From Cryptomeria japonica (taxonomy: Eukaryota > Streptophyta > Pinopsida > Cupressales > Cupressaceae): 64,000 nt of DNA. The translations under genes were made by a program, and so were the position numbers. Shown one piece after another: positions 1 through 11,452 of this stretch. Every line of letters starts with the position of its first letter. Within the stretch, counting starts at the first letter, position 1. The stretch covers positions 483,695,900-483,759,899 of the forward strand of contig NC_081406.1 in the NCBI RefSeq assembly GCF_030272615.1. The letters run 5' to 3'. The notes under the pieces are model-generated. The model did not search any database. It saw nothing but the letters and a program-made list of their open reading frames with translations, and had not been told where the DNA came from.

Positions 1-29
1 TTTTGGGAAGACTGCATCAATGTTGTGTC

Positions 30-560
30 GATGACCTAATGGAGCTATCTTAGGCAGTGTGGGTTGTCATTGGCTATCGAAGGTTCCAGTCTGGAGTTAA
101 GCCGATACCCAATGAAGTCGCCTTCAGCGATCGGGTTGATATCGACAATTAGGTTGATGTGTTTGAACTTATGCCGAGGTCCGGATGAGTCCACTTTGTT
201 TGTCTTGAAGTGCTTTGCTTATTGGGATAGAAGTTTTGGGTGTGTGTCGATGTCCTGATGAGACCACCTTAGGTTATCAGGAGAACAATGCAGGATCGGG
301 GTAACATCGAAGTATTGGTTCTGATGAGCCAATAAGGTCACCTACAAGTTATTGGAGATTGGGGTAACATTTCATCTATCTAGCCGATGCCCCAATGGAG
401 TCACCTTCGGTGATCGGGTATCATTGGGAGGTCATATCTACTGGTTGAAGGCTATATCAATGGTCTGATGGAGCCGACCATTTTTGGAGCTTATTTGGTG
501 AAGTCATCTACCGGTTCATTAGGAGATCGGAGTAACATGCTTGTGGTCTGTCTGATGGTC
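30..560. repeat. Degenerate internal repeat
   Basis: Related phrases recur at irregular spacing. Variants of 'CCCAATGGAGTCACCTT' occur near 36, 107, 250, 320, 388 and 460, and variants of 'GATCGGGGTAACAT' near 295, 355 and 525. No reading frame is convincing. It may be part of the U3 of the LTR whose end is seen at 1101, or an older tandem repeat. The unit length is not regular enough to state. Confidence 0.4.
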
Positions 561-839
561 GATGGAGTGAAGATCGGTTGTGAATGTGCAATGGAACCAA
601 AGTCCAATAGGTGAACACTCAGACACTAAGATGAGACTGTCGGTGTATATGAATATGAACTGACCTGACTCTCTTCTACATGTGGGATAATTGGTTTTCC
701 ATGATTGCAGATCGACAGAAATAGTTCGACTTCCCAACCGTCTCGGGTAGATGTAACGGTCAACCAGTCTGGTATTTGAAGCTGAAGGTGAACTGAATGA
801 ATGGTTATGAACCAGCATAGCTATTGAGCGATCAGTACT

Positions 840-1101
840 TGAGTTTTTGACCTGTGTGGTTTTGTTTCATCTAGAATGATTGTTTGATAGAGTGAAGGAA
901 GTCTGCAGATTGGACTTATTGTATTTTTGACATACTGTTAATAAAGTCGTTATCTGTTAGTGGTGGGTTTTTCTCCCGAAAGGGTTTTCCCATGTTAATT
1001 TTGTGTGTTCTCTCTTTCTTTTATTTATTTGTGGCTTGTGCCATTTTCTGTAAATGTTAAAAATTTGTATACACTAGTCTGTTCACCCCTGCAAACTAAC
1101 A
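840..1101 (+). repeat. 3' end of a copia-type LTR (fragment)
   Basis: The stretch has the layout of the other copia LTRs in this window. There is a 'GGTGGGTTTTTCTCCCGAAAGGG' type box near 960-985, then T-rich sequence, then 'TGTTCACCCCTGC' and a terminal 'CTAACA' at 1096-1101. The solo LTR at 16277-17520 ends in the same way (CACCCCCCC, then CCTAACA). The start is unknown and may lie outside the window. LINE sequence follows almost directly. The identification rests on layout only. Confidence 0.35.
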
Positions 1102-3737
1102 TTAGGAAAGTGAATTTCTGCACTTGCTTTCCTTACACTTAGGGCATTTGGTTTTGCTGATCAATGGATCCAATGGGTTATGAGGTGTGTTTCATCTACC
1201 TCATTTTTGGTGCTAATTAATGGAGATCATACGAAGTTGTTTGGTGCATCTAGGGGCCTTCATCAGGGGGACCCTCTTTCCCTATACTTATTCATTCTCT
1301 TGGATGAGGGTCTGGGGAGATTGATTAAGTATAATGTGGGGCTTGGTACTATTCATGGCTGGAGTTGGGGTGATGGCATACCTCCTCAATCCCATTTGTA
1401 GTTTGTGGATGATACAACCCTGATGGGACTTCGTAGGATTAGTGAAGCTATAAATCTGCATAAAATTTTGGATGTCTATCTTGGGGCTTCGAGCCAGTTG
1501 ATGAACAAGGATAAATCTTCCATTATCTTCTTCAATATGTCAGGAACTATTCAGATGAAGATTGCTAATATCTTGAGATTCCAGGTCGGGTCTCTTCCCT
1601 TGACTTACCTAGGTATTCCTATCTCTATTGGTAATCCTCCTAGGGACTCTTAGCATGGTATTCTGGACAAATTTTGCAGGAAGGTTGAACATTGGACTCA
1701 TAGATGGTTATCCTTTGTTGGGCAGGTTCAATTGATCTAGTTGGTGGTTCATGCTCTTTTTATTTATAGATGTATGCTCCAAGTGGCCTTAAAGTTGTTT
1801 GTGAAGGAATTGGATTATTTGGCAAGGCAATTCTTATGGGTAGATAGCGTCTCCTCCAATAAATGGAGTCTTGTCAATTGGGACTTGGTGTGCAGCTTGA
1901 AGCAATTAGGGGGGGCTTGGCTTAAGGCAGTCTTCTTTATTTGGGGAGGCTTTGGTGGCTAAATTGTATTGGAGGTGGTGTGTTAAATAGGATCGAAGCT
2001 GGGCTAGGATTTTGTCTTGCAAGTATATGCAGAGGATCCCAAAAGAGGAAATTTCAAGATATCCACTTGTGGGAAAAGGCTCTACGATTTGGGGTACTCT
2101 GAAGAAAGGGGATATAGTGATAAAAGAAGGTCTTTTTTGGATCTGTAAGAAGGGAGAAGAGGTTATTTTTTTGTTTGATTCTTGGGATGGCTATCCCCCC
2201 ATTATTGATCAGTTTCCTAATTTAGTGAATCTTTGCCAGAGGTTCTTGGAGGCAGGGTGGTCTAGAGTGAGCAACATTAAGTCTAGTTATAGGTATGGGC
2301 AACTGGAGATGGTGCGGTGGAAGATTCCTAATGAATGGTCAGTTGTTGATATGGAGGAAGACTACACTGATCTTTATGACATTTTGGCTAGTAGACACTA
2401 TAGTTCCCTTAAGGATAGGGATAGACTTGCTTGGTCCCTAAATCCTAAGGGTGTTTTTACTATTGCCAATGGGTACGAGGAGGTGTTGTTCCATCGCTTG
2501 AAGGGGAGGGAGGTGCACTGGTGGAAATATGTTTGGAACAATTTCTCTTGGCCGAAGTGTAACTATTTTTCTTGGACTTTGTCTTGGAATAGGTGTCTCA
2601 CCTAGGACAATATTCGCAAGTGTGAGTTCCATGGGCCTTCCATTTGTGTTTTGTATGGTAATGGAGATGAGGATTCCTCTCACCTGCTCTTTAGATTCCC
2701 TTTCTTGTTGCTTCTCTAGAATTACTGGTGGGGGGTGTGGAAGCATCCATGTGTTCATGTGGATTCTTTGGTGGAGTTTTGGAGCAGTTTGGGTAGGCCT
2801 CCTATTTTGTCCTCTTTTCTCTAGACTATCTGGCACATTGGACCGATTTTTATACTGTGGCAGATTTAGTTAGAGAGGAATAGGAGGATCTTAAGGGATG
2901 TCTGATTGTTAGTTCAACAAGTATGGATTAGAATTATTGGCATGATCCAAGAGACAGTGGAAGCTAAATGTGAGGTTAAGTTTCCTCTAGATATGGGAGG
3001 CTGATATTGTGAGTAGGATGGGTTTGCAGGAGATGTCTCCTATCCCAACTTGTGTCAGGAGAGGTAGACGTGCTAAGTAGAAGGTCCAAAGGGAGGGAAG
3101 GTGGTTTCCCCCTCAGGATGATTTTATAAAGATTAATAGCGATGACTCTTCTTAGGGTAATCCGGCCCTTGCAGGGATTGGGGGGGTTGGTAGGGATTGT
3201 ATCGGGGTTGTGGTTTTCTTCTTTTCAGTTCATAAAGGGTAGTATTATAATAATTTTATGGAGTGATTAGAAATTTTCTATGCCTTGGAGCATGCTTTTG
3301 ATTTGGGGTGGAGTAAGGTTATCTGCGAAGTGGATTCATAGATTATTATTAACCTGTTGAATGAGCAGAAGGTGAGTGGGATTAATTGGCAGCTGGTAGG
3401 GATTGTTCACCAGATTTTGCAAATTAGTGATATGATGGAGAAGGTGTCCTTCATCCAAATTCCTCGAGAATGGAAGAGGTCAGCTGATTGCTTGGCTAAG
3501 TGGGCCTCAGGAAATGGTGATGATTGGAAAGTTGAGGGTTGGGAGCATCTCCCCTTGGATTACTGTCAAGACTTGCATATGATCTTTGCCAAGGATATGG
3601 ATAGTTATGAAGCTGGTTGATCCTTGGTCAGGAGTGTTGTACTCTTCTGGAGCTTTGGGGCTCTGGTTTTCTTTTGTAATGATGTATTCTGATTATTAAT
3701 AAAGTTTTACCCCTTTATTCAAAAAAAATAAAAAAAT
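1102..3737 (+). mobile_element. LINE (plant L1-type), 5'-truncated
   Basis: A non-LTR retrotransposon fragment on the + strand. The coding order is reverse transcriptase, zinc-binding zf-RVT region, then an RNase H-like domain, as in plant L1-type LINEs. It ends with AATAAA at 3698-3703 and an A-rich tail at 3720-3736, the expected 3' end of a LINE copy. The endonuclease and the first half of RT are missing, so the 5' end is truncated or was overwritten by the LTR fragment to its left. I see no clear target-site duplication. The left boundary is approximate. Confidence 0.85.
1108..3617 (+). pseudogene. LINE ORF2 remnant: reverse transcriptase, zf-RVT, RNase H
   Basis: This would copy LINE RNA into DNA at the nicked target. 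The RT palm shows 'RGLHQGDPLS' near 1246-1275 and the catalytic 'FVDD' at 1402-1413, followed by 'LTYLGIPI' near 1600. The C-terminal part of RT has 'GGAWLKA' near 1909. The zf-RVT region is around 2450-2800, with W-rich and C-rich blocks. The RNase H-like end near 3120-3560 contains 'ADCLAKWASG'. The frame is broken repeatedly. A TAG at 1399-1401 directly precedes FVDD, where the family normally has a glutamine codon, so CAG to TAG is likely. The copy is dead. Confidence 0.85.
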
Positions 3738-4034
3738 ATTGATGTGACATGAGTGGGAATTAAAAATTGGAGAATAATGATAAGCATAATTATGAGAGAT
3801 TCTAGAAGGATTAATTATGTTGAGTGGGATTAGGAAAAAAGTGATTTGTAGGAATCACATGAATATGTTAATTAATTAATATTTATTAACTGAGTGGATT
3901 TAGAGGAAATAATTATTGGAGGGGACTTTGGAAGAGTAGGGGAATAATTAATTTATTTGATAAATTAATTAATAGTGACAAGATTAATTAGATGGGATTT
4001 AATTGATACTAAGAGGAATAAGGTTAACACAATT
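3738..4034. repeat. Dispersed repeat R1, copy 1
   Basis: Nearly identical to 57450-57682 on the same strand, from 'TGATGTGACATGAGT' to 'AAGGTTAACACAATT'. Copy 1 has about 70 bp that copy 2 lacks; the extra piece is bounded by a direct GAGTGG repeat. The LINE A-tail abuts its left end. Flanks on both sides differ from copy 2, so this is a bounded repeat or two truncated fragments of one element. It is AT-rich with several TTAATTAA-like palindromes and has no coding potential. Confidence 0.75.
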
Positions 4035-6018
4035 TTGCCCCTCTTTCATATAGCGTTGTGAAATGATGTTATATCAAAGAAGAATAAAACATAGTGGAAT
4101 AAAAAGGATAAGGACTCATAGCATGATGCACCAGTCATAAGATGAGGAGGAATAAAATGGAGGAAGGGTGATGAGGAAGTAGTTGTATGCCCCCTCAAGA
4201 GGACATGCAGGTTCAAAGAACACGGGTGTGTTCTTAAAAAGAATGAGAAGATGAGATGATGAAAGGATGAAGATGATGAAAGAGGGAACGAGGATGGATT
4301 GGAGTGTTGTGAATGAAATGAGATAAAAAATGATAAATGGATTGGATTTCTTGTTGAGAAAATATAGAGAGCAAACCTAGGTTTGATATGAAGATCCAAG
4401 GTGTGGACTGACGCTCAATCAAACAGGTATGCCTTGCACACAATCATGCAAGTGTTGATAAACAATAATGTAGGGTTGTTAGATCGTACAAGGAAAACCT
4501 TCAAACACACCATGCCATGAAAACCATGCCCCTTTATACACTAGTCAAGACATAACAAGATATATGATGATCAAGGCAGTCCTAAACAAGTATAGTCCTG
4601 GGACACAAGATTAAAACAAAGCAAAAAGCTCAAGCATGCAAACAACATGCACATGACCAACTAACATCTCTTGCCAAGAGTAGGACATGGATTTGAGTAA
4701 ATTGTTGGACTAGGGAAGGATACATCTCGATGGGCAGGTGATAGATTTGGATGAACTGCCAGACATGGGAAGGATTCATCCCAATGGGCAGGGTGCAGAT
4801 AGATTGATGGATGAGAAAAGACAAGTTGGATGTGCGAGGTCTGCAGATGAGAGGATTTACACTTGGATTTGATTATCAAAGTATGGATGGGTGCTTGGAT
4901 TAGGAAAAAGTGAGTGTAAGCTTATATAGATGAGAAGAGCTCATTTTGATGGATTGGATAGGATGGAAGAAGGATAAATAATTAGATAGGATGAAAAAAA
5001 AGGGGATGGATGATTGAGTAGGATTGGATTGATGATGGGATTAATGATTGAATTGGAAAAGATGTAGAATATGATTGGATGAGATAGGATTGGATTATAA
5101 ATTGGATAGGATGGGGTGGATTTGTGGATAGGATATGATTGACTGGGACCAATGACAAGGGATAACCAATGATTGGTAAAAGGATGTATGGATGGAGGGA
5201 GATATTTTTTGGATAGGAGACAAATGGATTGAGAGGATGGATATGGATGGGATATGGAGGAATAAAGGATGGAGGGTAGGATGATGGAGACCCCAGGACT
5301 ATGTTACAAAGGAGTGCCATGCCCCACAGTATAGGTAGTGGAATTAAGGATGTAAGGATGGTAGATCATGATGGATGAGATGGAAGGATAATGTGTAATG
5401 GATATGAATGGTAGAGGATTAAGTCTTTGTGTGTTTCCAAAGAATGCATGCATATACATTATTTTGCCTCAAACATGGAGGATTGCATTTGGATAGGATG
5501 AGGGATATGAGATGGAGGATATGGATAGTCAAGATCAAAGATGGGAGAGGAGAGTGGACTTAGATAGGATGCAGATGGATGGGCTGATTGCATGGATGAA
5601 GCTTGCCCCCAAGTGTAGAGTGTAAGAGGATGAGGGAATTACACATCACGCTTGTTTTCCAAGTTTTCATCATGGTACTTACCCAAGGCACCACAAGAAG
5701 TGGTTTTCACCATTGGATGAAATGATTTTTCTTTACTTTTTTTTATTTTTGTTTTTGTTTTTGTATTTTTCTTGATTTTTTTTCATTTTTTCTCTTTTCT
5801 TTTTTCTTTTTTAGAATAGTTTGGATGGATAAGGACGAGTATGAGTGGATGTGGAAGGTAGTGGATGTATGAAGGAGAAAGGGAGGACTCAAGAATCTAG
5901 TTCCATGGATGGTATCCCTTATAATTGCTTTGAACTGGAGGTATGCTCATAAATGGTGGTAATAATTGGGGAGATGAAATGGATAGGGATGGAAGATAAG
6001 GATTTGCAAAGGATTGGA
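4035..6018 (-). repeat. Sequence A, left part: GGATGG/GGATTG-rich non-coding DNA
   Basis: The + strand is full of GGATGG, GGATTG and GATGAGG variants, giving Pro/Ser/His-rich shadow frames on the minus strand that I do not call as genes. A T-rich tract lies at 5731-5815. A TATA-like 'GTATAAAGG' on the minus strand lies near 4530-4540. The same composition resumes at 12732-14030, so this is probably one repetitive element split by the Athila-like insertion. I recognise no domain. Confidence 0.5.
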
Positions 6019-6267
6019 CTAACGGAATGGGATTGTGAAAAATGGATGATGGATAATGGATGGGGTTTTGAAAAATTTATGTAAGATCAACATTGGCACA
6101 CACCTTGAAGGGTGGTGGAGTAGTGGAGGAGAGGATTTTGGATTAGCTGGAGGATAAAGTGTGGATTTTAGGAAATGAGGACCTAAAATAGAAGAAGGAG
6201 ATGATGGGGTTGGGATGGTAGATTTTGGGACATTAGGACCCAAAATGTATTTTGAAGATGGAGGAGT
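6019..6267 (-). pseudogene. Pro/Ser-rich ORF fragment of sequence A, fused to integrase
   Basis: The frame of the Athila-like integrase runs without a stop into about 80 residues of unrelated Pro/Ser/Lys/His-rich protein ('[13 protein letters not shown]' onward) and stops at 6019-6021. The composition matches the ORF at 12732-13330, so this is plausibly its continuation after the gypsy insertion. The fusion is probably a by-product of a deletion that removed the 3' end of the gypsy element. There is no sign that it is a functional protein. Confidence 0.55.
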
Positions 6268-7218
6268 GTTTGATTCAATAGGCATCATTGCTGTTTTGCC
6301 ATAAACCATCTCAAAAGGTGTGAAACCAATTGGTGTTTTCCAAGTTGTTCTATATGCCCAAATTGCTTCTGAAAGCCGATGAGACCAATCTTTCCTATGA
6401 ACAGACACTGTTTTTGTAAGAATAGACTCAAACTCTCTATTTGTAACTTCTGCTTATCCATTAGACTGTGGATGATATGGAGTAGATTTCCTGTGTCTTA
6501 TATTGTATTCATTGACCAAAGCTTTTATCAAGGTTAATGTAAATTGAGGTCCTTGGTCAGAGACAATTTCCCTTGGTACCCCATATCTTGTAAATATCTC
6601 TTCATAGAGAAACTCAGCCACCTTATTATCTCTTGCATGTGTGATGGCTCTAGCTTCTACCCATTTTGTTACATAGTCTATACATACCAATATATAAGAT
6701 TTTCCATTAGAAGGGGGATCAATTGGGCCAACAAAATCTAATCCCCACTTGTCAAATGGTGCTATTGATATTTGAGGATATAGTGGCATCTCATCAGATT
6801 TTGTAGGTTTTCCCATTCGCTGACATCTGTCACATTTTCTTGTGTACTGAGCTGCATACTTGTGTAATTTGGGACAATAATATCATGTATTAAGTATTTT
6901 CAGTGTTGTTCTTTTGGCAGCAAAATGACCTCCACATGGTTCATCATGACATGCATGCAGGATGTCATATGTTTCATCTTCTCTAACACATCTTCGCATG
7001 ACTTGGTCAGGTCCGGTATAAAATAGACAATCAGCAATCCATGAAAAGTTAAAACTTTTCTCAACTAGCAACCTTCTTTCCTTAGGAGAAAAAGAAATTG
7101 GCATCTTAGTTGCAGCTAAATAGTTGGCAATATCAGCATACCAAGGAGTGTGAGCCTGTATGAGAAACAAATGTTCATCTGGAAAAGTGTCATCTATCAT
7201 TGTAGAACCTTCCTGCAA
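6268..7218 (-). pseudogene. Integrase of the Athila-like element, C-terminus missing
   Basis: This would insert the retrotransposon cDNA into the genome. The HHCC zinc finger is visible near 6820-6970 ('HACHDEPCGGHF', then 'CDRCQR'). The DDE core follows, with D in 'WGLDFVGP', D in 'SDQGPQF' and E just after the stop at 6454-6456. That stop falls in the conserved 'HPQSNG-AEV' stretch where glutamine is usual, so CAA to TAA is likely. The GPY/C-terminal part is replaced by sequence A from 6267. A further stop lies near 6884. Confidence 0.85.
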
Positions 7219-7625
7219 TTGAAGACGTGAAAAATATTTGCAACCACATTAGACTTCCCTAGCTTATCAACAACTATGATATCAAATTCCTGCATCAACA
7301 ATAACCAATGAGCTAATCTACCAGTGATTGATGACTTAATCATGAGATATCTAATTGCAATATGATCTGTATGCACAAATATGGGATACCCTGTAATATA
7401 GTGTGTTAATTTGTTAAGGGCATATATGAAAGCTAGCATTTCCTTTTCAGTAATTGTATAATTCAATTCAAGTCCCTGCAAATTATTGCTAATATAATAT
7501 ATTGCATTTTCCAATTTGTTAATTCTTTGGCCTAACACTGCTCCTATTGCATAATCAAATGCATCTGTATATATTTGGAATGGTACAGACCAATTTGGCC
7601 TCTTAAGAACTGGTGCTTGAGTCAA
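7197..7625 (-). pseudogene. RNase H of the Athila-like element
   Basis: This would degrade the RNA strand during reverse transcription. The motifs are 'YTDAFDYAIGAVL' (first acidic residue), 'ITEKEMLAFIYAL' (catalytic Glu) and 'VHTDH' (second Asp), followed by 'RLAHWLLLMQEFD'. The last conserved Asp-Ser/Ala block is degraded ('NVVANIFHV'). It overlaps the start of the integrase frame by a few codons in another frame, which points to a frameshift in what was one polyprotein. Confidence 0.85.
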
Positions 7626-9112
7626 AGCATGCTTAAGCTTTAAGAAAGCTTCATTGCATTCTGGGGTCCATTTAAATTTTGCATCTTTGGTAATCAGTGA
7701 ATATAAGGGACTTGCAATTTTATTGAAATCTTTGATAAACCTTCTGTACTATCCAGCATGACCAAGAAAACTTCTAACATCTTTTTGCTTTACAAGGTCA
7801 TTAATATGTTGAATGACTCAATCTTTCCTGGATCCACCTTTATGCCTTGTACAGATATATGATGGCCAAGGACTATTCCTTCTTCCATCATAATAAAACA
7901 CTTCTCATTGTTCAAAGACAAATTGTAGTCTTCACATCACTACAACACCTTCTTCAAACTACCCAATGCTTGATCAAATTCAAAACCATAAGTTGTGAAG
8001 TCATCCATGTAAATTTCCATAATATCTTGAGAAATATCAGAAAAAATACTAATCATTGCTCTTTGAAAAGTGGCTGGAGCATTACACAACCCAAAAGGAA
8101 GAACAAAATATGCATACATTCCCCATGGGCAAGTAAATGTTGTCTTCTTTTGATCCTCTAGGGCTATCTATATCTGATTGTAACCACTAAATCCATCAAG
8201 GAATGAAAAATATCTTTTACCAACAAGAGAATCTAATACCTGATCCACAAATGGCAATGGGAAATGATCTTTTCTTGTTTCCAAATTCAATGCTCTATAA
8301 TAAAAACATACTCTCCATTTGCCTCTATTTTTAGGCACTATCACCAGAGGTGATACCCATTGACTGTTGGAGATAGGATAGAAAAACCCAGATTTTAACA
8401 ATTTCTGTAATTCTTCTTTAACTATCTCCTTCAAGGCAGGATTGAATCTTCTTTGAGGTTGTCTAAGTGGGCAACAATCATTCTTTATGTAAATACGGTG
8501 AGTACAAACTATTGGATGTATCCCACTCATATCTTTGTAATCCCATGCAAAAGCATTTTTATGGAGTTTCAACAAGTCTACAAGGCCCTCGTTTTGAGTA
8601 TCTGATAGATCTCTATTGATATTTAAATATTTATTCAATTCCACCTCTATCTTAATAGTAAGATCAATATGGTTTATATCAGAAAAATTAGAAAAAGATA
8701 ATTCCGGCGGCAACAGAGTATGCAAAATATCAATGGTTGCAGGAAAGTCCAGACCTGCAATATTCAGAACCAATTCTTGCAATTTTTGATCTTCTATAAA
8801 TTCATTTATCAATATTTTATAAAGAATTGATTCCTCATCATATAACTGCTTGAGTGGTCCTCGATTAATCATCATAAGGTGATTAATAGAGTCAATTTCA
8901 TCAGATTCCTCTCCCAAGATAGGCCAAACAGCTTGCTGCTGCTCAAGTTGTGGTTGTGCTGGAGAATACAAGGCTAATGTTTTTGTAGAACTCCCATATG
9001 AAATAGTCATGTCTCCTGATCTACACCCTATATAAGCATCAGCTATGGCAAGCCAAGGTCTACCCAAAATGACCGGATATCCTCCCAATGTTGCTTTTGG
9101 AGATAGAATCAT
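7626..9112 (-). pseudogene. Reverse transcriptase of the Athila-like element
   Basis: The stretch 9112-8168 is open for 314 codons. It starts with the end of the protease region ('PVILGRPWLA'), passes a spacer, then enters RT with 'RQPQRRFNPALKE', 'ISNSQWVSPLVIVPK' and 'YFSFLDGFSGYNQI'. After a stop near 8165, RT goes on to 'FVLPFGLCNAPATFQRAM' and the catalytic 'YMDDF' near 8000. Several frameshifts or stops follow up to 7626. Only the first part keeps a long frame. Confidence 0.85.
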
Positions 9113-9130
9113 AAAGTCTACAGGATATTC

Positions 9131-9511
9131 CTAGGAATATAGAATAACTATGACATCCTCTATGATACCATCAGGTCTCATAGTAGAGCCATCAACAAGT
9201 TGTAGAACTGTGGGTATAGTCCTTAAACTATTGATCTCTAGATGTTTCATTACTTCCCTTGTCATTACATTAATGGCTGCTCCTAAATCAATCAAAACAT
9301 TTTTTATCTGGCTGCCATTAATGACTATACTCACAACAAGACTACCTGGATCAACATAATTTGGAATTGCAATTTTACCTAACATGATATCAGCCAATTG
9401 ACCTATAACATGAATTGTTTGTGGATCCTTTTTCTTTCTGCCAAGTTTCTTTAGGCATACTTCTCTTAGTGCCTTATCATATATAGGGACATCCTTTATT
9501 GCTTGCAACAA
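9131..9511 (-). pseudogene. Aspartic protease of the Athila-like element
   Basis: This would cleave the Gag-Pol polyprotein. The catalytic motif is 'VLIDLGAAINVM', with DLGA in place of DTGA/DSGA as is usual in Athila-type proteases. It is preceded by 'LLQAIKDVPIYDKALREVC', which matches the block ahead of protease in this lineage. A stop at 9131-9133 separates it from the continuing frame at 9112. Confidence 0.8.
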
Positions 9512-10402
9512 TGGAATTTTAACACAAATGTGCTTCAGTTGATCAAGAATATCAAAGCTTTGCTATTGTTCAGTGGGAACTTATTTATCTTGCATTCTAT
9601 GGGGAAATGGTGGTAATATTTGATTCTGAGGTATTGTATCTTTCGGGTTAGAGATTGGTTGCTCTTCCTGTACCTTAGTAATAACTGGATGAGAGTGATT
9701 AGGTAGAGTTGTCCCAGATCGGAGATGAATACCATCTAGTGATAAAGAATAGGTTGGGTATTGATTAGCATCAGCTGAATAAGCTTGTTGTTGTTGCTGA
9801 GATTTGATATTTGGATTAGGCACCGGTTGAGTAGACAACTGCGTTGGCTTAGGCGGTGCAGCTGTTGCTATAGGAGGAGGCATTAAAGTAGGAGGTTGTG
9901 GCTGCTAAACAGGAGGCTAATATCTAGTAGATTGGGCCGGCCATGATTGGTTCCCCCTCCATTGAGAGGTAGGTTGCCAATTCCCTTGAAACTGGTTCCC
10001 TTGACCTTGAGATGGATACCAGTTCCCCTGTGGCTATTGCCACTTTGGAACTTGATTAACAAATTGTTGCCCCCGGCCTTGTGACCCATACCAATGTGGA
10101 TAGTTACCAAAATTTTGAGAATACTGTGGTTGCCATTGGTTATTTGGTGCATAATAATTACCATTATAACTAGAGAAAGAAAGTGGATCAGGTGGCATAC
10201 CTTGTCTTTGAAAATTTGGTCTTCTTTGAGCAACATAGAAGAGTTGCTCATCCTCACCTTGAACTAGTTTGAAGTCAGGTACTTCCATGTTTGCAACCAT
10301 CTTACATCTGCAATCTTTCTTCCGTTGTTTACAATGAGGACAGAATTCTGCAAGGAATGCATCAGCTTCCTCATGCTTCTTCTTAGCTATCAATGTATCC
10401 AA
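9512..10402 (-). pseudogene. Gag C-terminal region of the Athila-like element
   Basis: This follows the gag frame after a TAG at 10403-10405. It starts with 'LDTLIAKKKHEEADAF' and a Cys-rich 'FCPHCKQRKKDCRCK' that may bind zinc. A long Gln/Asn/Trp/Pro/Gly-rich segment with WQPQ-like repeats follows, typical of the nucleic-acid-binding tail of such Gags. Stops near 10033 and 9882 and a QQQQQ run near 9790 are visible. The path is pieced together across two frames. Confidence 0.7.
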
Positions 10403-11359
10403 CTAGGTAGCCATATTGTTTATTATGTCCTCCTTGAAGTCTTTAAACAGATGGCTAAGTTCCAATCTAGAAACTCCAGTTCCAAATGTTGATAATTGTG
10501 CCCTTGGCTTAAATCTCCTGTTCTTCTTAGATGTAGATCTAGAATACTTTTTGCAAATTTTCCCTATTTCAACCCAAGTAGATTGTGTAATGTCACCTCC
10601 TCCCATGACATCTAAGGAATCTGTGCATTCATCACTGATACCCCTCAAAAATATCAATTTGAGGGAATCTTCATTCAGAGTACTATGCTTGGACTTCTTG
10701 ACACTAAACAAAAACCTTTCCAGATAATCCTCCAGACTCTCATCTTCTATTTGTGTCATTCTAAAGATATCATCCGCATGACGATCAATGCCTCTACAAT
10801 AGTCTTTGTATTTTGCAAGAAACAAATGTTTCATCTCGTCCCATGTGTTGATTGTGCTACTACCCAAGCTCATAAACCATCTCAAGGATGACTCTTTTAA
10901 AGTGGCAAGAAAATTTTTGAGTCTATGGGCATCTGTAGTATAGTCAAAACTTCTACAGAGAACATCAAACTCAAACAGAAATGTATCAAGATCCTCTATC
11001 ACCAACCCATAGAATTTAGGAAGTGAAGATGCAGGAATGTTCTTGAAGTTAGCATTATCATGTTGGTCAGAGATGGGAAACTCAAATGTTGGACCTGGTG
11101 GTGGTGGTGGATTATTCCCAATAGGAGGAGGGTTCCCTTGCATTGGACTTGTGGGGGTTGTTACTGTAGGAAATTCTTCTTCTTGTGGACCAAAAAGGAA
11201 TTGAAGACTACCTTCTAGAAATTCAGATTCAGGGTGATTCAAATTTTGTGGGGCTTGATAAAGTTCAGAAAAAGGATTTATATCTTGGAAATTATCTTCT
11301 GCATGATTAGGATGAGTAGGTAGAAATCTACCTCTAGCATCTCTTCTTCTGCTATGCAT
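10403..11359 (-). pseudogene. Gag (capsid part) of the Athila-like element
   Basis: An open frame of 318 codons. The retrotransposon gag domain covers roughly residues 110-270: 'FDVLCRSF', 'LKNFLATLKESSLRWFMSL', 'TWDEMKHLFLAKY', 'ESLEDYLERFLFSVKKS'. The N-terminal 100 residues are acidic and Pro-rich. The first ATG at 11359 lies about 70 nt downstream of the primer site, as expected. The TAG that ends it falls in 'NNMAT-LDTL', where a CAG would join it to the next segment. It is the best-preserved gene of this element, but the polyprotein is broken. Confidence 0.85.
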
Positions 11360-11430
11360 GTAGATTCATGAAATTTCAAACAATTAACTGGAAACTATAA
11401 TAACCATAAAAGGTTCTCAATTTGACACCA

Positions 11431-11448
11431 TCCCCGACAATGGCACCA
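11431..11448 (-). other. Primer binding site (tRNA-Asp type)
   Basis: On the minus strand this reads TGGTGCCATTGTCGGGGA. It differs at two positions from the tRNA-Asp-complementary site usual in Athila elements (TGGCGCCGTTGCCGGGGA), by C to T and G to A. It lies 4 nt from the LTR end at 11453 and fixes the strand and the 5' end of the element. Confidence 0.85.
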
Positions 11449-11452
11449 AAAA

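Noticed and set aside
64-258. Open frame of 64 codons on the + strand
   Set aside because: Lies in degenerate repeat DNA, resembles no protein, and is the length expected by chance.
2438-2873. Two overlapping frames opposite or offset to the LINE
   Set aside because: The LINE zf-RVT reading in the correct frame explains the region; these are shadows.
4046-5320. Several Pro/Ser/His-rich minus-strand frames
   Set aside because: They follow from GGATGG-type repeats on the + strand. No start context, domain or conservation supports them.
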